Assembly: GCA_934047225.1 (NCBI GenBank)
Contig: OW203992.1
Coordinates: forward strand, 13,009,501-13,073,500
DNA: 64,000 nt
Source of the DNA: Ypsolopha sequella
Lineage: Eukaryota > Arthropoda > Insecta > Lepidoptera > Ypsolophidae
Direction: 5' to 3'
Each line of letters begins with the position of its first letter. Positions within the stretch are counted from its first letter, which is position 1. The position numbers and the translations under genes were made by a program. Of this stretch, positions 12,307 to 24,000 are shown piece after piece. A model generated the notes under the pieces. That model searched no databases and had not been told where the DNA came from. It was given only the letters and a program-made list of their open reading frames with translations.

Positions 12307-12825
12307 AAGCTTTTATTATTACACTAAAGCTTTAATTCACAAGGTATTCCCAATTCTCGCTTTGTTCACTGTAAAACTTTTTTGCGTTAGACAGAAATAG
12401 GTACCAATCGTAGCTATCTATCTATACCTACATACACGTATAGGTCGTACAATGTTGGTGTTAACGTTAAACACGTTATTGTTGCAAAAATAAACTTGTG
12501 TATTACTTTGATCATTCACTGATCAGATAAGTATTCCAGATATGTATATATCAAGAAAGACGTCGATTCACCAGTTATCAGATAAGAAGGGTTCCGCCAA
12601 ATAAGTACCTAGCGCTCGTCTGATAACTTACTTAGAATCGACGCAATCATGTTTTGCTTTTTTATCGTATGTTTATTGTTGACATGACATGGATTCATGG
12701 TTTGCTTGGTAATAAGAGCCCTTCACCCCACCACATACTTACCCTCCAAATTGTGTAAAATAAAATATAGGGTTCCCGAGGAAAATTGATCACCCGTATA
12801 TAAGATGTATACAGCTAAATCCATA
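12307..12825. promoter_or_regulatory. upstream region of the Methuselah-like gene
   Basis: This is the 5' flank of the receptor exon. Stop codons in all useful frames precede the start. I do not see a TATA box or initiator that I would defend. Confidence 0.3.
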
Positions 12826-13035
12826 CGAGGCACAGTTATAGCTAGAGACTTGGTAAATGATCAGTATCACGGATCGATAACACTTTTTGCTAATTTCGCG
12901 AAATAAAATGTTGACCTCCAATGGTAATTGACTCGAGGCCAGGGGCTTGCATTTGTGGGTAATTTCACAAAAAGGGTCATCGATCCTTGATTCTTCAGTA
13001 TGAATTTAGCTTAAGTTGACCTTTAAATGCATAGC
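12826..13035 (-). repeat. MITE family B, partial copy
   Basis: Contains gacttggtaaatgatcag, tatcacggatcgataacac, ctttttgctaatttcgcg and tcagtatgaatttagct, matching the other B copies. The terminal GTCACCTTGTA end is lost. Confidence 0.6.
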
Positions 13036-14749
13036 GTATCAAAATTGATACAAGAGTTTGTATTTATTATAATTATATTTTTTGTGAAAAATTATAATTA
13101 TTTGTTTATATGAGCTAAAAATATGTTTGCCGACAGTTTTTTTTTTTTTTAATTAGAATTGATTATTTTTTTTTCTCTTTGTTTTTTATTGTATTTTCTG
13201 GCATTTTGGCGGGAAAAAAGCTTTTGAAAAAACATCTAATAAATATTCTGCTTGCATATATTTTTATAGTTTTTTGATATTAATGTCAAAAAGAGTTCAG
13301 CTTTACAAGTACTTAGAAAAAACTAGCAAAAATATTGTTTTCATTATTTTTTTGGTATTTTTCTTTCACTATTTTCAATTTCATACAAAAATAAAATCTC
13401 ATGCGTGTAAGGGTTAATATTTTTGTTATATAATATCAAACGGCGGCTTCGTCAGTTTCTAAACGCTCGCTGTTTTGTAGTTTGCCGTTCGGCAAATTGA
13501 AAAATGCCCGCCGTTAGTAAAATGACTTCGTCATTTTCTAAAAAGCCGAAATCGAACGTCTCTCACCAAATAGTGAAAAATAGATGCGACGACGAGCGGA
13601 GCGAGGAGCGTGTTTGGTTTACATGTAAGTACATATTGGGAGCCGAGCAAAGCGGAGTGAGGCGACCCACAATACTTCTAACAGAATAATTAATAATTAC
13701 TATATGTCGAGGCAAATTAGAAATTGTCGTATTCTACTATTTGACGAAGATTCGTCACGAAGATTCGTCAAATAGCAAAATAGCGAACGTTTAGATACTG
13801 ACGACGCCGTTTGTAAAAGGTGGAATTTTACTATTAGCCTGTGACATAATATTGGTACAACCCAATCACCAAAATCATTTAACATTCAATAATATTTTTG
13901 CTGATGTTTGTATAGGTATTTATTCTTATTTGCATAAAGTCCTTCTCGTCCCTGGATATATTTTTCACCAAAAAAAGCCCTTCAAAATAAAATTATTGAC
14001 AGATACGAGTATATCTAATTAGCTTAGCTTATCTTTCGCATTAGGTTATACCTGTAAAGATAGATGAGTTGCTTCGAGAAAAGGATGGTACGGCCGTTCC
14101 GCGAGACTCGGCGGGGGCACTGCCGTGCCCCCAGATTTAAGTTTTGTTTTTTATAAATAAATAAAAATATATAAAAAATAAATCTTTGCGGATATGTTTT
14201 CTACCAATCGATTTCACTTTACAAACATTGCTATTATAGCTGTTTTAGCCATAAATATTAACGTTGTAAGTCTCAAATTCTTGTTACTAAAATAATAAAT
14301 ATAAAACCTTTTTAAAAACGAGCTTTTACGTAACTACATGGGCTGACCCCTTGAACGAATAAACCAGGCAAATAAGTTTAGATCGCTGAAACTGATTTAA
14401 TATTTTATGTTGAATTTTATTTATTTTCAAAAATTTTACACGTTGATACTAAAAAAAATAAACACTTCGGCCTTACTTACTTACCAATCAATCACCGTCC
14501 AATGAAATTAATTGAACAACATGATTGAACTTTTATGAACATTAAACGTAACAAGCTTTTTGAAAGCAAACAATTTAATACAAATAATTAAATCAGTTCC
14601 AGCAACATCTAAACTTATTGTACTCGTTCACAGACTGTGGCTCGTTCTAATCCATCACTTACATATAAAAGCTTGTTTTTAAAAAGGCTTTTTTTATTAA
14701 TTTGCTTATGCTTTTTAATGAATTTAATATTTTGTATAGTAGTATGCAC
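13036..14749. other. A+T-rich intergenic DNA with short palindromes
   Basis: Includes a palindrome around 13737-13777 (tatttgacgaag..gattcgtcaaata) and repeated gttcggcaaattg/cgtcagtttctaaa-type motifs at 13440-13560 that look transposon-derived. No gene is recognised. Confidence 0.4.
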
Positions 14750-14930
14750 GTCAATGGTATCGATTCGGCGCAACACAACTTAACTAATTTGACAGCACTA
14801 ACCTTATTTTGAGCGTCCTGTCTTTGTCTTTTCGATACAGAAAGAAAAAGACAGAACGGTTAAATTAAGTTTAGTCCTCTCAAATAAGTTAAAACGTGGT
14901 TACCCGAATCGGTGTTAATACCTTTCATTT
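14750..14930. mobile_element. MITE family A, copy 1
   Basis: Inverted ends around gtatcgattcggcgcaacac and acccgaatcggtgttaatac. The inner arms are caaattagttaagt-like, then ctgtctttgtcttttcgat pairing with gaaaaagacag. Non-coding, about 155-180 bp. Related copies: 19363-19533, 34773-34933, 40703-40870, 49190-49715 (split) and 58502-58650. Confidence 0.8.
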
Positions 14931-15384
14931 GTTAACCATATCAAGAAAGTGGTAAAAGAATTATTGTTTGCCATCTTAGGCCGTGCGTCATATTGTATTT
15001 AGAGTGACGTCATTTAGCGTATCGTTTTCTATTTGTCTAATCCTATATTTTTTGTCACCCATGTTAAGCGGTTTGGTATGGAAATAATAAAACGCCATCT
15101 TGGGACTACGTTACTTAGCTTATCGTATTCTCCTTGTCAAATTCAATTTCTTTTTTATACCTGTATCAAAGGGATCGTTATCTTGCCGCGTTCGCCATAT
15201 TGGATTTAGAATGACGTCACTTTAGCTTTCTCGTCGTCAAATCTCACACATGTCAAGGGGATTAGTATAGAAATAATAAATCGATTTAGAAAGACGCGGT
15301 TAGTGCAAAATTTCAGGTGAATCGATTGGGGGGAACTGGCTTAAAATTTCAATAATTTTAGTGCAAAAGTTGTGCGCCGATCTA

Positions 15385-15468
15385 CGCTAATCTATGACAG
15401 AAACCGGAAAATCACGTAGTTATAGAAATACAACTACGTGATTTTCAGGTTTCTGTCATAGATTAGCG
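15385..15468. repeat. 84 nt hairpin, 36 of 37 bp paired
   Basis: Left arm 15385-15421 (starts cgctaatctatgacagaaac) and right arm 15432-15468 pair with a single mismatch around a 10 nt loop (atagaaatac). It does not share ends with MITE families A, B or C. It could be a young fold-back transposon end or a small-RNA precursor; which one cannot be decided here. Confidence 0.8.
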
Positions 15469-16139
15469 TTTCTGAGAAAGCCTCGAGTGTCTGGAAGTTA
15501 TTAATTCAAGGTCACTGATATTGACAGTCACTATCAGTCATCAATCGGTCAAGCGTACAGCGAAAAGTAAAAATTAAAATATTTTGATTGTTTGTGTATG
15601 CACAATATTGTTTTAAGAGGCAAAGAGTGATATTTATGTAAGTGAATAACTAAGCTTCAATTAACGGTAGGTAGGTAGGAGACCGAGTACCTACCTTATT
15701 TTGAACATTGGTTAAATTTGGTTAAATTGGTAAAAGCTCATGTAAAGGAGATTTCAAGACAGACTATAAACCGCTTTCAACAAATTGGCTTGAGCAGCGA
15801 AAATGCTGCCACTTTAGAAAAAAAAATAGTTCTTGCTTACCAGAATAATTGTCGAATGTCTGCTCCATTAAATGCCTAGAAAAAATAACAATGACCTATT
15901 TTCAAATAGCAAAGTTTTCAGAAGCAACTAAAATTTAAAATTTAATTAATAACAAAGCTAAATTTAAACTTATGCCCACAGCGGCCTTTTTACCAACCGT
16001 AAAAAATTTGCTCGTCGAAGACGTTGTCTAAGAAAACTGTGCTGAATCTTATGTACAAATAAAATAATGGTATCTAATTAACTTAAGAGGATGGCCTACC
16101 CTAACAACTTTTTTTATTACCCGTCCAGCACAATAGGTA
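15469..16139 (+). other. intergenic DNA with an ORF remnant
   Basis: From about 15744 to 15880 one frame reads VKEISRQTINRFQQIGLSSE and continues to MSAPLNA before a TAG. It has coding-like composition, but no methionine start or splice context was found and the domain is not recognised. Probably a transposon-derived or pseudogene fragment. Confidence 0.3.
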
Positions 16140-16660
16140 TGTCTTTTGATAGAGGCGATTATATGTTGGCTCATTGGCCTCTTTTTATTGAACGCGTAAT
16201 ACTAATGATCATGTAGCGAAACCACAAATTAATCTGTTTGTAGCTAATACTGAAATACTTTGTAGGAAAAAAAATATTCCATTTAAGTAGAATCTCTTCT
16301 AACTATTTTACCTATTTTACAAAAAAAAATCAAGTTGATTTCTTAACCGCGTTTTTGAAACGAACGCTTGAAAACCAAAAAAGAGGGTGGAAAGGTTTTT
16401 TTTTTAGAATATAATTTCGACGGTCACAATTTGGCCGAAATATATTTCGAAACCAATTAATACTCGTTCATTTATATATTATAATCTATTTAAAACAATA
16501 AAAGGCCAAAGAAAAGGCTTAAAAATATTATTTATTCAATTAGATAAAAGATCAATAATTCAAATATATTTTTTTCAATACAAGGAGAGTCCGAATTTCT
16601 TCAAACGAATCCTTGAAAGTCTGGCGTTTTTCGTGCTCTAGGCTCATGTAGTCTTAATAC
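16140..16660 (+). repeat. dispersed repeat, paired with 32215-32650
   Basis: Shared blocks in the same orientation: gaggcgattatatgttggct, ggcctctttttMttRaacgcg, cgttYgaaaaccaaaaaaga and ggagagtccgaatttcttca. A dispersed transposon family without visible coding sequence. Confidence 0.7.
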
Positions 16661-17890
16661 GTTTAAGGACAGAGATTGCCTTCATGCAAGTTGTGTTGTG
16701 ACACATGGTAGTAGAGAGGAAGTCGAAAGGGGAAACGGACATTTAGGCCCATTGGATTGACAGTAGATCTCGTTTGAATGTTCACTTTGTGACACAATAA
16801 AAAACACTGGTTTGTAGTGAAATCTCGACGCTGCTAGCCGTTCTGGCACAATTCTACAGGAAATCGATGACGCCATACGGCGTCGTGTTCAAATTGTTAT
16901 ATCTAAAAATACGTTGTAGGACGCCGTCCACCGTCTCAATCCTTTAACGTGTTAATAATTGAAGACTTCGGTAGGCTTCGGCTGTGGCTTGTCAACACCC
17001 TCATGACGAAAGCATGCCGCCTAGCGACTCGTCGTGTTCCTATTGTATTCCAAATGTACAATAAAATAAAATAAATATAGGTAAGTAATTTTAATTTTTT
17101 TATTTAAATTTCTTTGTACAAAAATTCGACACATCTTATAAACTAACTATAAAATAAATGACTTCAATTCAATGTTGGCACATTACTTAATAGCTAAAAC
17201 TTGTATATAATAATAAAAAGTAACGTTACAAATAAATTAGACGCTATGACGTGATATGAGAACATGTAATTTGTGTTGTTGTCGTGACATATCAATTTGT
17301 ATTATTGTCGCGTGTCTAATTCTTAAGGGCGCACCGAGCGTTTGCCTTTGTCTCTGTCTTTTTCTTTACGTGTAAAGAGTAAAGATAATAACCAAGCTTT
17401 TGCACATTTCAATGTTTTTCGTTGTTATTTTCATTATATTGTTCTTAAATAAAAAACTATCGTGTATAAACGCTCCAGTCATCTATGAACTTTATTTTAG
17501 TAAATGAATCATAATATCAAATTACTTATTTATGTATAAAAGTAGGGAAATAGACAAAAAAATTACTTGAAAAGAGGTTACTTTGCGAATTTATTCTATC
17601 GAGCCAACTTTATCAAATCGTGTTTTCATCGTGTATACTGTCTAGTATATATCCCCAATATTACCAATATATTTCCCTTGATTTAAATTTAATTGTTTAC
17701 TACTTCAAACAAGGGTTACAAAAATGTGTTTGACTTTGTAAAAAGCTCGGTGCGCTCTTAAGGACACGTCAATTTTAATCTCAAATTATACTGTAAGTAT
17801 ATAACTATTTCATGGAACAGATATACAAGAAGCTCAGGTGACAAGATCACTGAATAGGCGACTTTATAACGTTGTGGAAAGGTCGTGAAT
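16661..17890 (-). other. 3' flank and probable 3' UTR of gbb
   Basis: Lies downstream of the BMP stop codon. On the - strand AATAAA hexamers occur about 300 nt (17595-17590) and 395 nt (17496-17491) past the stop and are possible poly(A) signals. The rest is A+T-rich without a recognised element; the small open frame at 16682-16876 is not supported. Confidence 0.4.
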
Positions 17891-18016
17891 CTAATGGCAG
17901 CCGCAACTCTTGACAACCATGTTCTTGTACTTGCGCAGGATCACATTGCTATCGTCCGTGTAGTAGAGCACTGATATCGGGGACAGTTTGATCGGCGCAC
18001 ACGACGGTTTCGGCAC
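17891..18016 (-). CDS. gbb: gbb coding exon 7 (C-terminus)
   Basis: Acceptor atatgcag|GTG; reads [20 protein letters not shown], then [18 protein letters not shown] and TAG. The CGC-x ending is diagnostic of the TGF-beta superfamily. The codon before the knot Cys is TCG (Ser383), where family members normally have Cys. Confidence 0.93.
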   Translation of the reverse strand: MPKPSCAPIKLSPISVLYYTDDSNVILRKYKNMVVKSCGCH

Positions 18017-21000
18017 CTGCATATAAAATAGCCATTTACATAAGATTCATATACTTGTAAAGTCGTAACTAACAGCATCACATCATACAGGCAGGATCAA
18101 AAAATCTGAACAAATTGCATGTTTTTATATTCAACTGGGTTTAAGAGTTAGTCGATTTATATTAAAGTTTTAACTGACAGTGCCCTGTAGGTTTTCTTGG
18201 TGGGCAAATTTGTATGAAATTGATTATGTAAATGGCAATAGCTTTTTCTGGATTGAGTTAGAAGTCCGTTTTTTTTTTTACCGCAACAAGGCGCTGTAGA
18301 CTTTTGTAGGAGGTAGCAGTTTCAACTTGATATCTCACATGTGGCCCGAGCAAAAGGACGAACAGACGAGTCAAAGTGAACCCTAAGGGTTTTTTTTAAT
18401 GTTGAGGTACGGAAACCTAAAAATGAAACACATAATTATAAGATTTGGTAGGCGTAGCGTATCCATGTATGCTATGACTTGGAGGATCGTATAAAAAAAA
18501 ATACTAGCCGTTCCAAAAATATGGTGATGCATCTATCTACATTTCCAAGTAAATGAGAGTTTGTAACAGACAGACAGGTAATAGCAATCATCTTCTTACT
18601 ACACCTGTTGCAGTTGATAATAGAGAACATTGTAATGAAATGAAGACCCGTACTTATGTATAGTTCAGAATGCTGGACTACAAAGAAAACCCACGAACAA
18701 CAACTGCAAGTAGCTGAAATGAAAATTCTGCGCTGGGCTAGATAAAGTGCGAAACGAATATGTGAGAGGCTCTTTTAAGGTTGCACCTATTACTGAGAAG
18801 TTAACGGAAAGCAGATTGAGATGGTATGGACATGTGATGAGGCGAGAGGAAAACTACGTCGTAAAGAAAGCTATTAACATTCCAAATAAACCAAGAGGGA
18901 GAGGACGACCACCATCAACCTGGTGGTCCATTATCGAGAGGGAAATTAAAGATCAGAACCTGCCCACAATAATAATTAGAAGCCAGGATAGAATATCCTG
19001 GCGCCAGCTGAACTGGGAAGAGGGCTAGAGAAAGAAGAAGTAATGAAATGAAGACAAGTTAAAATGGACATACCATGTAGCAGACATAACTCAAATATTT
19101 TTTTACTCTTTCAGTGCAATCACAAATATCAGGAGATAATTTGGTAAGGGAGCTTATCGCTTACGAACACATTAGGCCAAAAATAGACCTCATGCAAGAA
19201 CCTATGTCAATCAATGTCAGTAGAGATGTGATGTTTTGTTGATCGTGGTTAAAGATTGATGGGCCGCCCTCCTTTTGCACGTGTACGTGTATTTACGTGT
19301 GTAGGCATGATTGACAACTACTTTTCAAAACAGATGATTGTTTCATTCACACACAACCGATAATGGTGTCAATTCGGCGCAACACAACTTAACTTATTTG
19401 ACAGGACTAACCTTATTTTGAGTATTTTGTCTTTATCTTTTCGATACAGTAAGAAAAAGATAAAACGCTCAAATTAAGTTTAGTCCTGTTAAATATTTAA
19501 GTCTTCTTGCGCCGAATCGACACAATTGTCATCATCCCAATAAAATTGGTTACTTGGAGAACCCCTCGAAGTAATTCAGGGGAGAGTAAGAGGACAGCTC
19601 ACAGGCAAAAAACCAGGAGGCCCACCATGCCTGGGACCGATGGATGGTGGTATATCCATCCCTAATAGCTGGGCCTTATATGGAACAGACTGGTTACGGG
19701 CAGCGGCGTCACTGATGCGAGGGTTCCGGCACCGCGCTCACCAACCCGCCTGCCCAGCGTGTGTGAGTATGGGCACTTCTTCCAGGATGACCGCCGGGAG
19801 TGTCAAAGTCCTGGAAAGGCTTATGTCCAGCAGTCGACGAACTAGGCTGATGGATGAAGTAATTGTAAACGCTTCTTGTTTTTTTTCTATTCGCCTACTT
19901 TTATTTGTGTGTTTTAAAATTTAACAGTGTCTGAAGTGAAGCTATGAAGGAGCGGGGTCACCTGGCACAGGCAATATTTTTCTTTAAAGGTGACTCCAAG
20001 CACTAGTTTTAAGTTTAAAACTACTGTTAAAATGACCAAATGCCTACCAAATCTTATAATTATGTGTTTCATTTTTAGGTTTCCGTACCTCAACATTAAA
20101 AAAAACCCTTAGGGTTCACTTTGACTCGTCTGTTCGTCCTTTAAAACTTTTCTTGTTTTTTTTTTTTTTTACTTATAGTTTTTGTATTTATGTCTGTGAA
20201 ATAAGTTGAAGAAAACGATCAGACATCTGAATACGAACAATTAGAGTAATAAAGCAGATCTCCTGGTATCTGTGAGTGCAATCAGCGTCACTAAGTGCTT
20301 TCAGGTCTGAAGAAATATATTCAGCTTTATTTCCAATTTTGTCTACCTGAACAGAGTGTCAAAGATGTGACATTTTTAACACCATAACCGCAAAAAAAAT
20401 GTCGTGCTACTTAATACCTGTGAGGTGTTCAGTAGATGCACCAGGGACTGCACTGCACGATAGCTTGGTGGGTCACGCGCATTGAGCTTTGATTAATTTA
20501 ATCAAAGGCATTGAGTGAGAGGAAAGATGCACTCGCCACTGTAGTAGAACGCGCTATAGTCATCTGGCGGTATTCTTCGAGGTAACAAATCAACAATGAT
20601 ACATGTGAGGGGTTTAGTAGATGTACGCAGGCGGGATGATAATTGGTAAGCCTTCCCTATTTATTGTTCTGTGGCTATATAAAAACCTTTTTCTTATCAA
20701 CTCATTGATTTACTGGCAGCCAGTGATAAATTTTTCCCGCCCATTTTGCTGTCACTTTTTAGGCGATAGTCATTTTAAAAAATGTAGTTGTGGATTTTTT
20801 ACAACATGGATAAAATAGAGTTAAGAGCCGTCATTAAGTATTTGGATATGAAAGGATTGAAGGGAGGAGAGATTTTTGATGAAATGAAAGCTGTTTTAGG
20901 TGTGAATGCTCCATCGTATGCAACCGTAAAAAATTGGGTAGCTGAATGTAAACGGGGTCGGACCTGCATCCAAGACGAACATCGATCAGGTCGGCCAAAA

Positions 21001-24000
21001 AGTGTCACAACTCCAGAAGTGTCAGGTAAAATTCACGAAATCGTTCTAGCCGACCGAAGACTGAAACTGTCCGAGATAGCCGACACTGTGGGCATCTCTA
21101 AGGAACGGGTACATCAAATTTTCTCTGAAGAATTGCACACGAAAAAATTATCGGCAAGGTACCCACCTTGCGATTGCTCACAATAGATCAAAAACGCGTT
21201 CGCATGCAAATTTCTCAAGAATGTTTGAACCGGTTTAAAAGCAATGCTGCTGATCTTCTGCGGCGGTTTGTGACCACAGATGAAACATGGGTCCACCACT
21301 ACATACCGGAATCAAAAATTCAGTCGAAACAGTGGACTGAGGCAGGATGTCCGGCTCCAAAGAAAGCAAAAGCCGTAAAATCTGCTGGAAAAGTCATGGC
21401 ATCCGTTTTTTGGGATGCGAAGGGTATATTGATGATTGACTACCTCCCAACGATAGCATGGTTGGTCACGCGCATTGAGTGAGAGGAAAAATGCACTCGC
21501 CACTTTAGTAGAACGCGCTATAGTCATCTGGCAGTATTATCCAGTTCGAGGTAACAAATCAACAAAATTACCTGTTAGGGATTCAGTAGATGCACCAGTG
21601 TCAGCACGATGGCTTGCTTTGACACGTTCTAGAGAGAAGTCCCACTCGCCATTGCAGTAGAACGCACCATAGTCAACTTGCGCTGATATTTAGTTCCAGG
21701 TAACAAATCAACAACAGTACCTGTGAGGGGTTCAGTAGATGCACCAGGGTCTGCACGATAGCGTGGTTGGTTGCGTTCTTGTGCGCGTTGAGTGGAAAGT
21801 TGCACTCGCCACTGCAGTAGAACGCGCCGTAGCCGTCCGGCGCTATTATCCAGTCCTAGAAGACAAATCAGGTTTACAATATTTTTATCACGATATCGCC
21901 CATTTATTGATGAAATCTAATTTGTATTATTTTTGTATGGGTTTCTATCTGGTGTTTGTAGATTAGTCTAAATTAAATGAGACCTATAATACCTAAATAG
22001 ACCCCGTACAGTTCGAGACAACCAAAAAAGTCGCGTCAAGTAAGCTCTCTCCTGCGCAATATCCACGCGCACCTACCACTGCGACGCCATCTATGACTAA
22101 CTTTACGCGATCGATACAACATTATCCCTCTAGAGGTAGATTAACAGAGGGAGAGAGAGTAGTGTATCACGCGCTATCGAGCTCGTTATGGTTTACTATG
22201 CTAGACTAGCCAGTAAAGCTGCTGCTGGTAACGCTTTTTTAATAATACTTACTTACTCAGTTTTATAAAAACAATATTGTGATTTAACTACGTCACAAAT
22301 TATGTAGTCTCCAAAATAACACACCTGCCATTCCAGATCCTTAAAACTGACGTATAATGTTTGAATCTCACAGCTTCTCGTAGTCCAATGAGATGTATCT
22401 GTAAGAAAAAAGTATTTATCTACTACCATACTCCCAATGCAATGAGGTATAATTGCAACATCACAAGCAGTTTTATGAGTACCTACATAGATTGTTTATC
22501 CGATGTTATAATATTACATTATAACACTGCGATTCTGCGCTGCGATTAGCCCAATTTATTATAAAACCGCTAGAAACCCAATCAACAACAGAGACGAGAA
22601 ATAAGACCCGACCTTATTTTTTAAGCCACGCTCCCTTAATCCTGATTGATCTTTAAGGCAGCATTACGGGACGACGCACCTGAGGTTCATGAACGAATGT
22701 CTTCTTCCCATTGTTCGTGAAATTTTTAGTTGAAAATATTATAAATACCGGGCTCGTGCTCAAAAAGTTCCGTTATTTAAAGTATAGATAGGTTTGCCAA
22801 AAGCGGCACCATAAACTTATTTTTTACTTTGCGATAAAACCTGTCAGAAGCCTCCCCCCTCCCTAAAATCAGATCCTGTTCCGCCCTTGTTACGTCACTG
22901 GGAAGTACCCAATACGTATTGATGATCAGTCAGCGAGTGGGTTTTTTTTTTAAAAGACACTTATTATTAAATTTTAACTAGAAACCTTTTGTCAGGCAAT
23001 ATAAGGCTGTCCATTTTATCTTAGACATGTTTTATTATAGTCTATTGTTGTGTTCTCCATTCATAAAAAATGTCTAATCCCTCTTAACAAAAGATGAGTC
23101 AAAAATTTTCAAGTGGAATCCGTTAAATTTTTCGTAGACAAACTTTACAATCTTCTCAGAGCTCTGACTCCGCCAGTGCCTACTGTCTATGCCAAGCTAA
23201 AACGAGTTTTTAAAGAATACCACTAGTAACGGCCAGTGGCGTATTTACCCTAGGGCCAAAAGGGCCATGGCCCGGGGCGGTAGGCTGCCAAGGGCGGCGC
23301 AAGCTGCACCACGCGCTCAGCTTCGGGCGCCTTTCATATTCAATCTTTAACTATCTTTTAATTTATATTGCTTTTTGACTTAATACTTTTATTTTAATAA
23401 AATTGTCCATCGAAAAAAATAATAATAATTGCGTTTATATCTTTGTATGCCTTTTGAGTTTTTCATTATCATAATTCGCAGCCCAAAACAACGCACTGCT
23501 GGGTATAATTTAGTTTAATTATTGAAATGTTTTTGCTTTTTTCTCGTTCATTTATTGGGCAGCAAACCTTATAGACCCAGGGCGCCAAATCTTAAAATAC
23601 GCCACTGGTAACGGCCCAACTCACCTGTCAATGGGTTGTGTACAATCTTCTCGGAGAAGCCCTGACTTCGCCACCGCCTCGCCTCGCGCTTCCGCCTCGC
23701 CCCTGCGTCCGCATTACCAAGTTTAGGAGGGTTCTTGAAGAACGCCACTAGGAATGGCTGCTTGCCTTCCACGATCACTCCTCGAGGTTCTTCAAGACCG
23801 ACTTCTTCCGGCTTTACATTCCGTTCTGAAATTATTCATAATCGTATATTTGTTTGTGGTCTACACTTTTGACTGTGTATTTGTCTCTTTCTCAAGTTGT
23901 CCAAAGCGGTTATAAATATGAAATTCCCATATTTGTTGGACTTATTATTACAAAGTCTAAGGTAGAAGTTTAAGGCGCTATGGAAAAAAATCGACACTTT

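Noticed and set aside
12050..12400. 116-residue open frame on + opposite the Methuselah-like exon
   Set aside because: Antisense shadow of the GC-rich leader; no domain.
21571..21697. functional alternative exon 6 of gbb
   Set aside because: No acceptor AG, frameshifts, and loss of a knot Cys. Kept as a pseudo-exon, though transcript inclusion was not tested.
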